Source: JAJOKK01 sp965370555 (lineage in GTDB: Bacteria > Bipolaricaulota > Bipolaricaulia > UBA7950 > UBA9294). Taken from it: 64,000 bases of DNA. The DNA lies in NCBI GenBank assembly GCA_965370555.1, contig CBDUVB010000008.1:1-64000 (forward strand), read 5' to 3'. Positions 8,430-17,410 of this stretch are shown here, piece after piece. Every line of letters starts with the position of its first letter. The stretch's first letter is position 1. A program made the translations under genes and the position numbers. The notes beneath the pieces were generated by a model that was not told the origin of the DNA, did not search any database, and saw only the letters and a list, made by a program, of their open reading frames with translations.

Positions 8430-9989
8430 CTAGTTTGATACCCCCGTTCTTTGACGCACGATGTCTCGCGCGAACTGGCTTGCCTGAGCGTTACTGGGGA
8501 AGACAACGACTCCAGCATCTTCCAGCATCTGCTCTTGCTTCTCCAACCCTTGTGGATCTTCGTTGGTGCCACAGATAGACGCTACAACCGAAAGATAGTG
8601 ACCTTTCTCATCACAGCGTTGCTTCGCCTCGACGATGGCCTCAACAAGATCACCAACAGGATCGGGCGACGCATTGTAGCCAAGAATGAAGTCCAGAAGG
8701 AGCACGGCGACGTGCGGATCCTCCGCCTCATTCAGGATTCGCTCCCGCCTTTTCGTGGCATCGATCATCGGATGGGGGGCGCCGATCGTGAATGCATCTG
8801 CCCCCATATCGATAAGCGTGTTTTCTACACTGGCGTTCGCGCCGTTCAGTCGTCGCATGCCTTTCAGCGGAGCGTTCGAGTGCACGACGATGCCCCCATC
8901 CCTCATCACCTGCTGTGCTTGATAGCAGAAGGTACCTCCTGCGAACAGGCCACGAACATACATCTGATCCGAGCGCATTCTCACAACTTCGGCCTCCAAC
9001 TGCTCGGTGTACTCGCTGGGCGAGAGAAGTGCAATGCTGGTCGTCGCTGCGCTCGCCAGACGGAGCGAGGTGGTCACGACATCATCCAGTGTGGCACAGA
9101 TCTCGAAGCGCGCTTCCGGCGGTCGGTTGGTCGATTCAAGCCCCAGGAAGCAGGCGGCGATGGGTTTCCCACATCGATTCAGTCGTTGAACGATGCGCCC
9201 CAGCGTGTCCTGTCCGGGAGGCTTCGAGATGACGGCAATGGCGTGGGTACCTGGATCCTTCTCTAAAGCATCGATCGCAGTAAGAGTGGAAACCCCTCCC
9301 ACGGTATCGGAGAGATCCCGCCCACCGGTTCCGAATCCGTGCGAAATGCCGGCGCCAGACCGGTGCACGAGGGATGTGAATTCCTGAAGCCCTGTCCCTG
9401 AAGACGCCACAACCCCGATCGAGCCGCGCCGCACGACGTTCGCAAATCCGATTCCCGTCCCGGCAATGATGGCCGTACCACAGTCAGGGCCCATGACGAT
9501 CAGCCCGGCATCGGAAGCCTTCTGCTTCAGTGCCACCTCGTCCTCCAGGGGGACGTGATCACTGAAGAGAAACACGTTCATGCCGTGATCAAGCGCAGCT
9601 TGTGCCTCCCTGGCTGCATACTCCCCCGGAATGGAGATCACGGCGAGATTCGACGCATTCTGCTGTGCCCACGCATCATCAAGAGACAGAGCCATTCCTC
9701 CATCGAGTGTAGATTTCGGACGAACCAGCCACTGCTCGATGTCCTTGAGGAGGCCATTGACTGCTTCTGCTTCCCCTTCGAGTGCCATGATCAGGTCGTT
9801 CGGGCCAGCATCTCTCAGGGCCGCTTCGGTAAATCCCATCTTGATCAGGACCAGTTTGTTGGCTGCCGATCCCATCACTGCAGCAGCATCCTCAATGCCC
9901 GGCTGCTCGGCAAGTCGATGAGCCACCGCCATGAGGAAAACGGAATCGAGGTAGCGGTTCTTCTTAATGGTGACATCGCGTGTACTCAT
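8430..9989 (-). CDS. fdrA: FdrA/AllF-like protein (acyl-CoA-synthetase-like fold)
   Basis: A 519-residue FdrA-family protein with a succinyl-CoA-synthetase-like architecture. An N-terminal CoA-binding-like region (ASSGTGLQEFTSLVHRSGAG, SHGFGTGGRDLSD) precedes a ligase-like part with GGTFCYQAQ and a C-terminal PSNAQASQFARDIV motif. ATG 9989 has a GGGAGAAG site at good spacing; the 30 upstream in-frame codons lack one and are not counted. In E. coli the homologous AllF works with AllG and AllH as oxamate carbamoyltransferase, and homologues of both lie directly upstream here. The assignment to that exact reaction is inference. Confidence 0.88.
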   Translation of the reverse strand: MSTRDVTIKKNRYLDSVFLMAVAHRLAEQPGIEDAAAVMGSAANKLVLIKMGFTEAALRDAGPNDLIMALEGEAEAVNGLLKDIEQWLVRPKSTLDGGMALSLDDAWAQQNASNLAVISIPGEYAAREAQAALDHGMNVFLFSDHVPLEDEVALKQKASDAGLIVMGPDCGTAIIAGTGIGFANVVRRGSIGVVASSGTGLQEFTSLVHRSGAGISHGFGTGGRDLSDTVGGVSTLTAIDALEKDPGTHAIAVISKPPGQDTLGRIVQRLNRCGKPIAACFLGLESTNRPPEARFEICATLDDVVTTSLRLASAATTSIALLSPSEYTEQLEAEVVRMRSDQMYVRGLFAGGTFCYQAQQVMRDGGIVVHSNAPLKGMRRLNGANASVENTLIDMGADAFTIGAPHPMIDATKRRERILNEAEDPHVAVLLLDFILGYNASPDPVGDLVEAIVEAKQRCDEKGHYLSVVASICGTNEDPQGLEKQEQMLEDAGVVVFPSNAQASQFARDIVRQRTGVSN

Positions 9990-10027
9990 TCCGTCTTCTC
10001 CCGTTCGTCCACAGGGTCTGCTGGCGG

Positions 10028-11281
10028 CTAACCGATATCGTATTTCGTCGCGAACTGCGTCAGCGCCTTCTTGAAACAATCCAGAGGGGGCCGCACAAGC
10101 CCAGCGCCGATAATCGGATGCCCCGGCTCCTTGTGGGCCATCGCGGTATCGATGATCGGCAGTACACCAGTCTTCACGATCTTGCGGATGTCGATACCAA
10201 CTGCGGTACCCTCGAACCCCAGCGCCGGGATGAGGTAATCAGGGCTCTGCCCGATCGTAATCTGCCTCATCTGTCTGCTGTACGCCAATGCTTCACCAGG
10301 TGTTCCACCGACAAAGTTCAGAATTCCTGGGGCGCCTCCAAGGACGAAACCTCCCCAACCGACTGTTTCGGTGATTGCGGAGTCCCCAATATCGTAGCCT
10401 TCGTCGCCCTCGCTATATCCGGGCAGGAAGAGCCCCTTCACTTCAGGCGCCGGCGCTGTGAACCAGTCTCCTTCCAGACCGCTCACTTGAATACCGAACT
10501 CCGTCCCGTTGCGGGCCATCGCGGTCACGCCTGTGCAGTACGGTATTCCTCGGGCAGGGTCAGTAATCGATTTCGCTGCCGCCATCGAGAGCCCCAAGAA
10601 GAGTAGTTCATGTCCGCCCAGATACCCGAGTGTTGTCGCAATTTGGTTCTCAGGCAGTCCACTCTTCAGGAGCGGAATGGACATCGCATTTGCGAACAGA
10701 CTCGATGCAGCAATCGGACGGTTGTGAAGCTCGTCTCCCATCTGCAAAGCCTTCGTGATGATGGGCTTGAGCGGCACCCCTCCCATAGAGCGAACGGCTG
10801 TTTGCAATGCGGGCGCCCACACGTCGCGCCACTTCTTCAAGCCCTCAAGGGCTTCGGCTGTATACTCGCCGAACTGCTGTCGCCCCTCAACCTGCCGGCA
10901 GTACGCCCGGTTGCCAAACTCCTTGTTCTCGACAACCCAGACCCACATCGATGGGGTGATCGTCCCAGCCATAGGCCCAACTGCATGATGGTGATGGTTC
11001 GGCTCCAGGTGGATCGCTCCGCCCTCCAACAGGCGAATGGCCTCATCAGGGCTAGCAGCCCATCCCTCAAACAGGACCATGCCGATGCACGCGCCACGCT
11101 GCGCGCCACTCATCTTCTGCCATTCCACGGGAGGACCTGCATGCAGAATCGTTCGTTCCGGGAGGTCCGATAGCACGTCACCCGCTGGAGCAACATCGAC
11201 CAACACGGGATTCCCGGAAGTCATGCGCCGCAAGAACTCTTCATTGGCTTTCTCAATCTTCTGCTTGACGTCAGTAGACAC
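10028..11281 (-). CDS. DUF1116 protein (AllG/YlbE-like)
   Basis: A 417-residue DUF1116 protein, cytosolic, no membrane segments. It shares distinctive stretches with E. coli YlbE/AllG: LHAGPPVEWQKMSGAQRGA, GDELHNRNIA-like GDELHNRPIAAS, GDSAITETVGWGG, and AHKEPGHPIIGAG near the C-terminus. GTG 11281 was chosen because AAGGAGG sits 6 nt upstream. It overlaps the end of the DUF2877 gene by 11 bp. Known family role: a component of the oxamate carbamoyltransferase encoded with FdrA and DUF2877. Here the substrate could be oxamate or another ureide. Confidence 0.9.
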   Translation of the reverse strand: MSTDVKQKIEKANEEFLRRMTSGNPVLVDVAPAGDVLSDLPERTILHAGPPVEWQKMSGAQRGACIGMVLFEGWAASPDEAIRLLEGGAIHLEPNHHHHAVGPMAGTITPSMWVWVVENKEFGNRAYCRQVEGRQQFGEYTAEALEGLKKWRDVWAPALQTAVRSMGGVPLKPIITKALQMGDELHNRPIAASSLFANAMSIPLLKSGLPENQIATTLGYLGGHELLFLGLSMAAAKSITDPARGIPYCTGVTAMARNGTEFGIQVSGLEGDWFTAPAPEVKGLFLPGYSEGDEGYDIGDSAITETVGWGGFVLGGAPGILNFVGGTPGEALAYSRQMRQITIGQSPDYLIPALGFEGTAVGIDIRKIVKTGVLPIIDTAMAHKEPGHPIIGAGLVRPPLDCFKKALTQFATKYDIG

Positions 11282-12311
11282 GCACAACCTCCTTCCAAGG
11301 TTCAAGTTCTTGTTTCATCTCTTGTGCCACCCCATGGGCACTGGGGAAAATGCCGTGAACAGAATCGTGGGCCATTAAGCGCACACAAGCAGAGCACGCA
11401 CAGTGCACTCCGGCCAGCATGTCCCAGCCGGACGATTGGCCGATCAACGATACTCGACCAACAGCCCGTACAAGGCACTCCAACGACTGTCCATCTAATG
11501 CCGCGTTCAAGAGATCATGTAACGGAGAAGCGGCATCTCCATACGCATGATCGGCCAGGATGGTGAAGCTGATCTTATTCGTCAGCCCCCTTGCTTGCTG
11601 CAGCCATCCATCTACACCCTCCCAATGGACTCCGACGAGTCCACAATAGGCCGAATCAAGCGCGTGGAGGGTGTACAGGAATGCACCAAGCAGATCGTCT
11701 CCAGACGGCGTCAGCCCCTGTCCGAGCCCGACAACACCTATAGCATTTCCGAGTCCATCTTGTAGATCTGCCCCGACTGAGATCTGACACAGTGATTCGA
11801 TTGTTTGGTAAGCTCTGGCGACAAGTCTCTTCTCCAACGAACGTCCAGATGCTCCACTGTTGGTCGGTGCATGGAAAAACATGGTGTTGGCCAGTGGCCC
11901 TCGAGGCGTTGATCGGAAGGCGGTTCGATCGATCGCGGTCAAGATCCGCTGTGCAGCATCAGAAGCACTCACTCCTCCTCGCACAAGCAGCTCCGGAGAC
12001 CAGAGCTCGGCATCGCAGAGCCTGATAGCGAGATCGACTCCTACGTAGAGGTAATCATCTTCCAGATAGCACTCGGCCCCGACACTTGGCAGCACAGCCG
12101 GCATGACCGGGAGCAGGATAGCGCGTGGATGCAGGGCAGATGAGCTTGCCGCTATCCAGAGGATGTCTCCTGCATCGCTCTCGATGTAGATCGCACCACT
12201 CACCGAGGCGAGCACAGACCACGATCTATCGGACTCAAGCATCGCCGCATAGGCAGTTGCGCCGATCTGATGGGCAAACAATGTAGTCGTCACCGTCCCG
12301 CCCTTCGTCAA
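11271..12311 (-). CDS. DUF2877 protein (AllH/YlbF-like)
   Basis: A 346-residue protein recognised by the DUF2877 signature VGLGQGLTPSGDDLLGAFL in the second half. It also carries a Cys-rich C-terminal stretch (GVHCACSACVRL). It is the first enzyme gene after the binding-protein gene, 101 bp downstream of it and separated by a strong hairpin. It overlaps the DUF1116 start by 11 bp. In E. coli the equivalent gene allH acts with allF and allG. No catalytic residues can be assigned from sequence alone. Confidence 0.88.
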   Translation of the reverse strand: MTKGGTVTTTLFAHQIGATAYAAMLESDRSWSVLASVSGAIYIESDAGDILWIAASSSALHPRAILLPVMPAVLPSVGAECYLEDDYLYVGVDLAIRLCDAELWSPELLVRGGVSASDAAQRILTAIDRTAFRSTPRGPLANTMFFHAPTNSGASGRSLEKRLVARAYQTIESLCQISVGADLQDGLGNAIGVVGLGQGLTPSGDDLLGAFLYTLHALDSAYCGLVGVHWEGVDGWLQQARGLTNKISFTILADHAYGDAASPLHDLLNAALDGQSLECLVRAVGRVSLIGQSSGWDMLAGVHCACSACVRLMAHDSVHGIFPSAHGVAQEMKQELEPWKEVVRVY

Positions 12312-12365
12312 TGGATGATTCCACTGCAGTTCTCCAAGGCCCTCAACAGCCTCGGTTAAGGATGA

Positions 12366-12396
12366 GTCACGCCGTGCGTTTAACGCACAGCGTGAC
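12366..12396 (-). other. Strong intercistronic stem-loop
   Basis: Nearly perfect inverted repeat: GTCACGC (12366-12372) and GTGCGTT (12374-12380) pair with AACGCAC (12382-12388) and GCGTGAC (12390-12396), with one C/A mismatch and a minimal loop. It lies between the binding-protein gene and DUF2877. No T-run follows, so it may protect or process the transcript rather than end it. Confidence 0.7.
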
Positions 12397-12412
12397 CCGT
12401 GGTTGCCATTCG

Positions 12413-13498
12413 CTATTGCGCTTCGCCGATCATACCTTCGATCAGCCAGTCCCAGTCGCCCATCTTATCATTGCCCCAGAACTCGCCTTCGGCAATGCGG
12501 ATGACTCCGTCTTGGTCAGCAATCGGCCCGATGAATGTGTCGATCAATCCGGCCTTGTAGCCCTCTGCAACAGCCAGCACGAACTGCCTGACTCGGTCAG
12601 GGACTGCATCCCCGAACGGAGCGATCTCAAGGAATCCTTCTGCGAGCCCCCTTCGGATGAAGCCAGTCTGCCAAGTCCCATCGATTACGGCTTGTGCGCT
12701 TTCCGTGAAGTAGTTGCCCCACGAGAGGGCGAGGCCAGTAATCCAGCCATTGGGGGCGTACTCCTGAGCACCCACTGACATGAATCCGATCGTGTACGCA
12801 CCTGCGGCTTCCACCGTCTGGATGACAGCGACCGGCGAATCCAAGTGCATGGTGATAACGTCGCATCCTTGATCAAGCAGGGCTTGCGCCGCAGCCGCCT
12901 CTTTCGTTGGATCGTACCAGCTGAACGTGAGGAGCAGATGAGTCTCGACATCAGGATTGACGGCTCTTGCACCAAGATGGAATCCGTTGGCATTGCCCGC
13001 CATGTACCCGAGGGGCATGCCAGCGATGAATCCAATCGTGTTGGTTTCGGTCATCATACCAGCAGCAACGCCCATCAAGTAGAAGTGCAGCTGCGTTGTG
13101 GCGAAGAAGTTGCTGAAGTTGCCCGTAACTTCCCAGCCTCCAGGGTGCATGAAGACGACATCCGGGTGTCGTTCGGCAACGTTAAGGGCTGGATACTGGA
13201 ACGCAAATCCACAGGGGAGAATCATCTTCGCGCCCTGTATGATCATGGTCTCCATCGTGCTTTCTGCGTCCGCATCGCCAACGTACTCCGCGACAAGAAC
13301 CTCGACACCAGGGATATTCTCCTGAACCTCCAACACCGCATCGTAGAACATCTGATTGTAACCCGCGTCGCTCTTTGGCCCCGGAAGGAGCAGGCCGATG
13401 ATCAGACTTGGCTCTTGTGCAACAGCAATAACTCCGACTAGCATGGTCGCTACGAGCGCGACCAATACCGCCAGGACTATAGTGTTCTTTACTTTCAT
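12413..13498 (-). CDS. BMP-family ABC transporter substrate-binding protein
   Basis: A 361-residue periplasmic binding protein of the BMP/PnrA (Bmp) superfamily, whose members bind purine nucleosides and related compounds. The N-terminal signal segment (residues 1-27) ends around VIAVAQEP and has no lipobox cysteine, so the protein is probably soluble or anchored by an uncleaved helix. The family feature GPKSDAGYNQMFYDAV follows the first strand. An AGGAGGGGAG site precedes the ATG. It lies downstream of its two permeases and ATPase and upstream of the allFGH-like genes. The substrate is probably a purine-derived ureide, by context only. Confidence 0.92.
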   Translation of the reverse strand: MKVKNTIVLAVLVALVATMLVGVIAVAQEPSLIIGLLLPGPKSDAGYNQMFYDAVLEVQENIPGVEVLVAEYVGDADAESTMETMIIQGAKMILPCGFAFQYPALNVAERHPDVVFMHPGGWEVTGNFSNFFATTQLHFYLMGVAAGMMTETNTIGFIAGMPLGYMAGNANGFHLGARAVNPDVETHLLLTFSWYDPTKEAAAAQALLDQGCDVITMHLDSPVAVIQTVEAAGAYTIGFMSVGAQEYAPNGWITGLALSWGNYFTESAQAVIDGTWQTGFIRRGLAEGFLEIAPFGDAVPDRVRQFVLAVAEGYKAGLIDTFIGPIADQDGVIRIAEGEFWGNDKMGDWDWLIEGMIGEAQ

Positions 13499-13586
13499 GT
13501 CTCCCCTCCTATGGAAGATCCTTCATAGCGCAACTCGATCCAGTGAATGATTCGTCGTAATCTGCCTGCCTTGATCACCTCCTCCT

Positions 13587-13622
13587 GCCGTTGAGATCTG
13601 CGAGGTGCAATCGCTCAACGGC
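13587..13622 (-). other. Stem-loop upstream of the binding-protein gene
   Basis: GCCGTTGAG (13587-13595) pairs perfectly with CTCAACGGC (13614-13622), with an 18-nt loop. It lies in the 142-bp gap between the second permease and the binding-protein gene. Together with the hairpin at 12366-12396 it brackets that gene. Confidence 0.65.
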
Positions 13623-13640
13623 ATTGAAACCTCACCTGCC

Positions 13641-14558
13641 CTACTCCTCTCCGGAATACACTCGGCCTAAAGCCCCCGGCGCAGCGAAACGCCGCGCGCC
13701 GCCCCAGACCAACAGAACGCCCAGCGTCAGCACATACGGGATCATGTTGAGCAGGAAGGGGGAGATAGATGATCCCTGTGCTTGCAGCTGGAGCTGCAGC
13801 GTCACAGCTCCACCGAACAGCATTGCCCCGACAATTGCGCGCAGCGGATGCCACTTGGAGAAGATCACGAGCGCGACGGCAATGAACCCTCTTCCGCCTG
13901 ACATCCCCTCGCTCCAGGTCCGCGCCAGCGCTACAGACAGGTGCGCTCCTGCGATACCCCCCAGGAGGCCGCACATCAGTGCTGCTTGATATTTCAACAA
14001 TGAGATCCGCCGTCCTGCAGCGAAGGCTGCAGACGGACTTTCGCCCACCGCTCGCAGGCTCAAGCCCCACCGTGTTCGGAAAAGAATCCACCACACGAGA
14101 ACCGCTACAGGGACCGCGAAGTAGACCAGCAAGTCGTAGCTGAACATCGTCTTGGTTGCCCACGGGAACGCGGAGATTCCGGGAATCTGATATCGAACAA
14201 GCCCCTTGCTGCCGCCACCGACGTATGCCCTTCCGATCATTGCACTGACACCCATGCCGAGGAACATGACAGCCAGGCCACTGGCCAGTTGGTTCGCTCT
14301 GCGATTCACGACCAAGAATGCATATACGAGATTGAATAGGGCGCCGGCGATCGCCGCAGCTATTATTCCGACCCACGGATTTCCTGTCTCGACAGACACC
14401 GCAAACCCGACTGATGCGCCGATGAGCAGAATACCTTCCAGTCCCAGATTGACCATCCCTGCTCTCTGCCCGATCACTTCACCCAAGGTAGCGTACAGGA
14501 GAGGAACGCCATACATGATCGTGCCCGATAATACTCCGCGAATGAGAGCCCACGTCAT
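13641..14558 (-). CDS. ABC transporter permease, branched-chain/BPD_transp_2 type (YufQ/NupQ-like)
   Basis: A 305-residue inner-membrane permease with about eight to ten hydrophobic helices. The family segment near the N-terminus, GQRAGMVNLGLEGILLIGA, is typical of nucleoside-type BMP transporters. ATG 14558 has an AGGAGGAA site and overlaps the stop of the preceding permease (ATGA); the listed upstream eight codons have no such site. It is predicted to form the channel with the 14555-15625 permease. Confidence 0.92.
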   Translation of the reverse strand: MTWALIRGVLSGTIMYGVPLLYATLGEVIGQRAGMVNLGLEGILLIGASVGFAVSVETGNPWVGIIAAAIAGALFNLVYAFLVVNRRANQLASGLAVMFLGMGVSAMIGRAYVGGGSKGLVRYQIPGISAFPWATKTMFSYDLLVYFAVPVAVLVWWILFRTRWGLSLRAVGESPSAAFAAGRRISLLKYQAALMCGLLGGIAGAHLSVALARTWSEGMSGGRGFIAVALVIFSKWHPLRAIVGAMLFGGAVTLQLQLQAQGSSISPFLLNMIPYVLTLGVLLVWGGARRFAAPGALGRVYSGEE

Positions 14559-15625
14559 GATTTCCTCCTCAGGGCGTTCCATGAAAGCCTTGGCTTCGCC
14601 AAAACCACAAACAGGATGATGGCCATTAGAACGTTGATCGCAGCGAAGGGCACACCCTGCGTGATCTGGAGTAGCGATCCCCCGGAGAAGACGATGGCCA
14701 GAACGAACGACATCGTCAGAATACCTACAGGGCTTCCTCCGGAGAGCCAGCTGATCAGAAATCCGATGAAGCCATATCCAGGTGAGAAGCCGGCTCGCAA
14801 TCGCCCGTGGAGTGCTGACACCTCCGCCATCCCCGCCAAGCCGGCGATCCCTCCGGCAATGAACATGACAATAACTATGTAGAGCCCTAAACGAATCCCC
14901 ACCCTCCGTGCGGCCTCAGAATTCCCGCCAATCGCACGCATCTTCAAGCCCCACTTCGTTCGTTCCATCACGAACCAGAAGACAAACAGAACCACGAGCG
15001 CGAGAATAATCCCCAGGTGAACGCGTGTGTCAAAGAAACGCGGAAGTCGAGCGGCATCGGGAAACGCTACAGACTGAGGAAACGCCGAAGATCCCGGCTC
15101 TCGGGATCGCCACGCCCCGTAGACGAACAATCCAACGATCAGCGGCGCGACGTAGTTCATGAGGAGCGTCGTAATCGTCTCGTTCACCAGGCCGCGCGCG
15201 CGGAAGAACCCGGCAATCGCAGCCCAGGCTCCTCCACCCACGAATCCCAATACAATGAGAAATGGGACGAAGATCGCTTGCGGTAATCCAGTGAATGTGA
15301 TGGCGCCCCACGTCGCGAGCCATGCCCCCATGTAAAGCTGTCCTTCGCCACCAATGTTGATAAGACCAAGCCTTGAAGGCAGTGCGACCGCAACCGCTGT
15401 GAGCAGCAAGGGTATCATCCTGACAATCACTTCCGAGAAGCCATACCGGGTTCCCAGCGTGAACGAGAAGGTATCGACGCAGGCCTTGATCGGGTCTTTC
15501 CCTGCCAGTAAGAGCACAATGGCATACGCAACAAGCGCGATCGTAAGGATCATTGCATACCTTGCTGCGGCAACTGCCCAGCCCTTCCGTACGATTTGAG
15601 CAACTCCCTTGAGCGGCCTACTCAT
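14555..15625 (-). CDS. ABC transporter permease, BPD_transp_2 type (YufP/NupP-like)
   Basis: A 356-residue permease with many hydrophobic helices. The signature LPSRLGLINIGGEGQLYMGA is equivalent to the GLEG motif of its partner. A cytoplasmic EAA-like loop (ERTKWGLKMRAIGGNSEAAR) would contact the ATPase. It overlaps the ATPase stop by 8 bp and the next permease by 4 bp, so the transporter is one polycistronic unit. Confidence 0.92.
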   Translation of the reverse strand: MSRPLKGVAQIVRKGWAVAAARYAMILTIALVAYAIVLLLAGKDPIKACVDTFSFTLGTRYGFSEVIVRMIPLLLTAVAVALPSRLGLINIGGEGQLYMGAWLATWGAITFTGLPQAIFVPFLIVLGFVGGGAWAAIAGFFRARGLVNETITTLLMNYVAPLIVGLFVYGAWRSREPGSSAFPQSVAFPDAARLPRFFDTRVHLGIILALVVLFVFWFVMERTKWGLKMRAIGGNSEAARRVGIRLGLYIVIVMFIAGGIAGLAGMAEVSALHGRLRAGFSPGYGFIGFLISWLSGGSPVGILTMSFVLAIVFSGGSLLQITQGVPFAAINVLMAIILFVVLAKPRLSWNALRRKS

Positions 15626-17195
15626 TCGTTCCCCCAGAACCTGTCATGAGGTGCCCGATCTTGTGCCGGTCGATCTCGTGAGGCAGGAAGTTGCCCACAA
15701 TCCTCCCTTGGTGGAGCACAATCAAGCGATCGCTGAGGCTGAAGAGCTCATCCAGATCCTCGGATACCAGCAACACTCCTCCTCCATTCTCTCTAAGCAT
15801 GGCGAGAACCCTACGAGCGGCTATGGCACTTCGGACATCAAGCCCTCGTGTCGGATAGGAGGCAACAAGCAGCTTGGGCCTTCGTCCAAGCTCTCTGGCT
15901 AAGACGACTCGCTGTAGCTGTCCGCCCGACAGGGTGCGCACCGGTACCCAGGGATTGAGAGCCTCAAAGGACAGCTCCTCGAACGAGGTTCTAATGTCGC
16001 GTTGCACGTGATTCCAGTCAAGGGATAGTCCACCGTGCCGCGCATAGGTCTCTACATTTCCTAAGGCGGCGTTCTGAGCCACCGTCATCCACGGAACAAC
16101 ACCCATGCCAAGAGGGTCTTCCGGCACGAACCCCACGCCACTTGCTCGAATGTGTCCGGCGGTCCACGACGTCGCGTCGACTCCCTGCAGCAGCCGTCTT
16201 CCGTGGGCACAAGCGATTAGCCCAAGAATGACATCCCCTAGCTCGCGCTGACCGTTGCCCGATACACCGGCGACCCCCACGATCTCACTGGGGCGGATCT
16301 CCAGGCTAATGTCGTCGAGTCGGGTTCCTTCGCCCTCGGCCCGTGTGGTGACGTTTTGAAGCTCTAAGAGAGGGGTCCCGTCAATCTTACGCTCCCCGGC
16401 CACTTGGCGGATCTCTCTTGGCATTGCATCGCCGAACATGAGGGCCACAAGCACCTCCTCCGTCGCTTCCGAACGAATCAGCGTTCCGGCAATACGCCCG
16501 CGCTTCATCACGGTGATCCGATCGGCGCACGCAAGGACTTCACGTAACTTGTGGGTAATGAACACGATCGCATACCCGTCCTCCTTAAGCCTTTCGAAGA
16601 TTCGAAAAAGACCTTCGATCTCATGCGGAGCGAGCACTCGGGTCGCTTCATCGAAAATGAGAACTCTCGCACGGCCGACCAACAGCTTGAGGACCTCGAC
16701 CTTCTGCTGATCTCCGATCGCGATATCTCGAACAGGTGAGCGGGGATCGACATCCAAGTGATACTGCTTCCCCAATTCATCAATCTGCTCGGCGATTCGT
16801 CGGCTATCCAGTATTGCAGGTAGATCCGGGAGATAGAGCGCGATGTTCTCCGCCACGGTCATCGCCGGAATCAGGGTGAACATCTGAAAGACCATTCCGA
16901 TCCGAAGCTTGCGGGCGTCCAAAGGAGATCCAATGTGGGCTTCTTCTCCATCTACGGCGATCGTGCCACTGTCGGCACTGTAGAAGCCATAGAGGATCTT
17001 CATGAGCGTGCTCTTTCCCGCGCCGTTTTCGCCGAGGAGGGCATGAACCTCCCCGGGGAAGAGATCGAGGTCAACCGAGTCGGTTGCGATAACGTTCGGG
17101 AACCGCTTGGTGATGCCCCGAAGCGACACGAGCGGAGCCGGTGATTCGGTACCGAGCTGTTGCGTTGCTGTTGTCATATCGTGCCTACTGGACAT
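15618..17195 (-). CDS. ABC transporter ATPase with two nucleotide-binding domains (YufO/NupO-like)
   Basis: A 525-residue double ATPase of the sugar/nucleoside importer type. The first domain has an intact Walker A (GENGAGKST) and an unusual signature region (AIGDQQKVEVLK), followed by FDEATRVLAP. The second domain has the degenerate Walker A GVSGNGQREL usual in this family and the signature LSGGQLQRVVLARELG. The ATG at 17195 has an AGGGCGG site; an in-frame ATG at 17177 is an alternative start. It is the first gene of the transport/catabolism unit, 215 bp after pucR. Confidence 0.93.
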   Translation of the reverse strand: MSSRHDMTTATQQLGTESPAPLVSLRGITKRFPNVIATDSVDLDLFPGEVHALLGENGAGKSTLMKILYGFYSADSGTIAVDGEEAHIGSPLDARKLRIGMVFQMFTLIPAMTVAENIALYLPDLPAILDSRRIAEQIDELGKQYHLDVDPRSPVRDIAIGDQQKVEVLKLLVGRARVLIFDEATRVLAPHEIEGLFRIFERLKEDGYAIVFITHKLREVLACADRITVMKRGRIAGTLIRSEATEEVLVALMFGDAMPREIRQVAGERKIDGTPLLELQNVTTRAEGEGTRLDDISLEIRPSEIVGVAGVSGNGQRELGDVILGLIACAHGRRLLQGVDATSWTAGHIRASGVGFVPEDPLGMGVVPWMTVAQNAALGNVETYARHGGLSLDWNHVQRDIRTSFEELSFEALNPWVPVRTLSGGQLQRVVLARELGRRPKLLVASYPTRGLDVRSAIAARRVLAMLRENGGGVLLVSEDLDELFSLSDRLIVLHQGRIVGNFLPHEIDRHKIGHLMTGSGGTNE

Positions 17196-17359
17196 GATCC
17201 GCCCTGGCAGACGCCACCGACGTGTCCTGAGCCCTGTACGAATGCCTGACAGGGGAAGCGTGTCTACGTAACAAGATTCGTGCCTCCTATCCCCGAGACA
17301 TTATGAAGCCGTTGGTGCCTGTTGTGAATGTCAACTCGCGACAAGGCAACGCGAACATC

Positions 17360-17376
17360 TTGTCAATAGTTGACAA
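17360..17376. promoter_or_regulatory. Candidate PucR-type operator
   Basis: Perfect inverted repeat TTGTCAA-TAG-TTGACAA, located 165 bp upstream of the transporter ATPase and 35 bp past the pucR stop. A related TTGTCA half-site adjoins the pucR -10 box (19173-19178). Binding by the encoded regulator is inference. Confidence 0.45.
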
Positions 17377-17410
17377 ACAGAGGCTATCCCGCAATTGCAC
17401 TATCGAGAGG

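Noticed and set aside
15618..17195. Second ATPase half called defective because of its degenerate Walker A
   Set aside because: A degenerate second Walker A is normal in this class of double ATPases.
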